Positions 63,895-64,000 of a stretch of 64,000 nt of DNA are shown piece after piece. The number at the start of each line of letters is the position of its first letter. Within the stretch, counting starts at the first letter, position 1. A model generated the notes under the pieces. That model ran no database searches. It worked only from the letters and a program-made list of their open reading frames with translations, and was not told the origin of the DNA. Source of the stretch: DATDIC01 sp963777625 (GTDB lineage Bacteria > Pseudomonadota > Alphaproteobacteria > Acetobacterales > Acetobacteraceae); contig CAVZRO010000015.1 of NCBI GenBank assembly GCA_963777625.1, positions 1 to 64,000 on the forward strand. Reading direction: 5' to 3'. The position numbers and the translations under genes were made by a program.

Positions 63895-64000
63895 ATGGCT
63901 GGACCAAAGCTCGGCCCCGTTATCGCCGCCGATATTGACCCGGCGACAGCAGAGGTGCCAGTTGGTGGTTACGTTTGCGGCTCAACAGCGATCACATTCG
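63895..64000 (+). CDS. ureB: Urease subunit beta (partial, cut by window end)
   Basis: Starts at ATG 63895 behind CAGGAG. The 35 visible residues begin MAGPKLGPVIAADIDPATAE and continue with the beta-subunit strand GGYVCGSTAITF. The usual opening is closer to MIPGE, so the N-terminus is somewhat atypical. The rest of the gene lies beyond the window. Confidence 0.85.
   Translation, partial: MAGPKLGPVIAADIDPATAEVPVGGYVCGSTAITF

Overview
The window is GC-rich, gene-dense bacterial chromosome. It most resembles an alphaproteobacterium of the Rhodospirillales/Acetobacteraceae type. That placement is an inference from gene order and family types: zapA - 6S RNA - 5-formyl-THF cyclo-ligase, RNase E with a long acidic insert in its S1 domain, a ChpT-like histidine phosphotransferase ahead of cheA, class I aldolase beside thiE, and gph-glmU-glmS. 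No tRNA, rRNA or CRISPR array was seen.

Layout. 0.1-18.1 kb is a catabolic island with a LacI-family regulator, a peptide-type ABC importer (one binding protein, two permeases, two ATPases), a sugar-type ABC importer (two permeases, ATPase, binding protein) and enzymes: Zn-alcohol dehydrogenase, TIM-barrel isomerase, small Rieske protein, amidohydrolase, mandelate-racemase-like enolase and a dimethylformamidase-like protein. Near-identical palindromes (TGGAACGTTCCA) sit at four transcription unit starts, so the island looks like one regulon. 18.5-23.8 kb is a chemotaxis-type operon (ChpT-like, CheA, CheW, CheB, CheR). 24-28.5 kb has an M19 dipeptidase, an SDR remnant and an intact SDR, an orphan UgpB-like binding protein and an EEP-family phosphodiesterase. 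28.5-33.5 kb is housekeeping: pdxJ, thiE, class I aldolase, zapA, 6S RNA, cyclo-ligase and a YmdB-type phosphoesterase. 33.5-36.2 kb is a second Rieske/amidohydrolase module. It is followed by a glycosyltransferase, maeB, a TRAP transporter (dctPQM) with an SDR, rne, glmS, glmU, gph, a GH15 hydrolase, a DEAD-box helicase and glutaryl-CoA dehydrogenase.

At about 56.94 kb a TrmA/RlmD-type methyltransferase gene is cut short, and an accessory stretch begins: a patatin lipoprotein, a three-gene radical-SAM RiPP locus of the Grr/OscB cyclophane type (58.9-61.3 kb), an internally deleted IS5-type element, a Ni/Co transporter, and the start of a urease operon running off the right edge.

Data caution: about ten genes, including the normally essential glmS and rne, are split by single or double base shifts, several at short homopolymers or dinucleotide repeats. 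I read these as likely sequence errors, not real gene loss, and give whole-gene coordinates with the break position.
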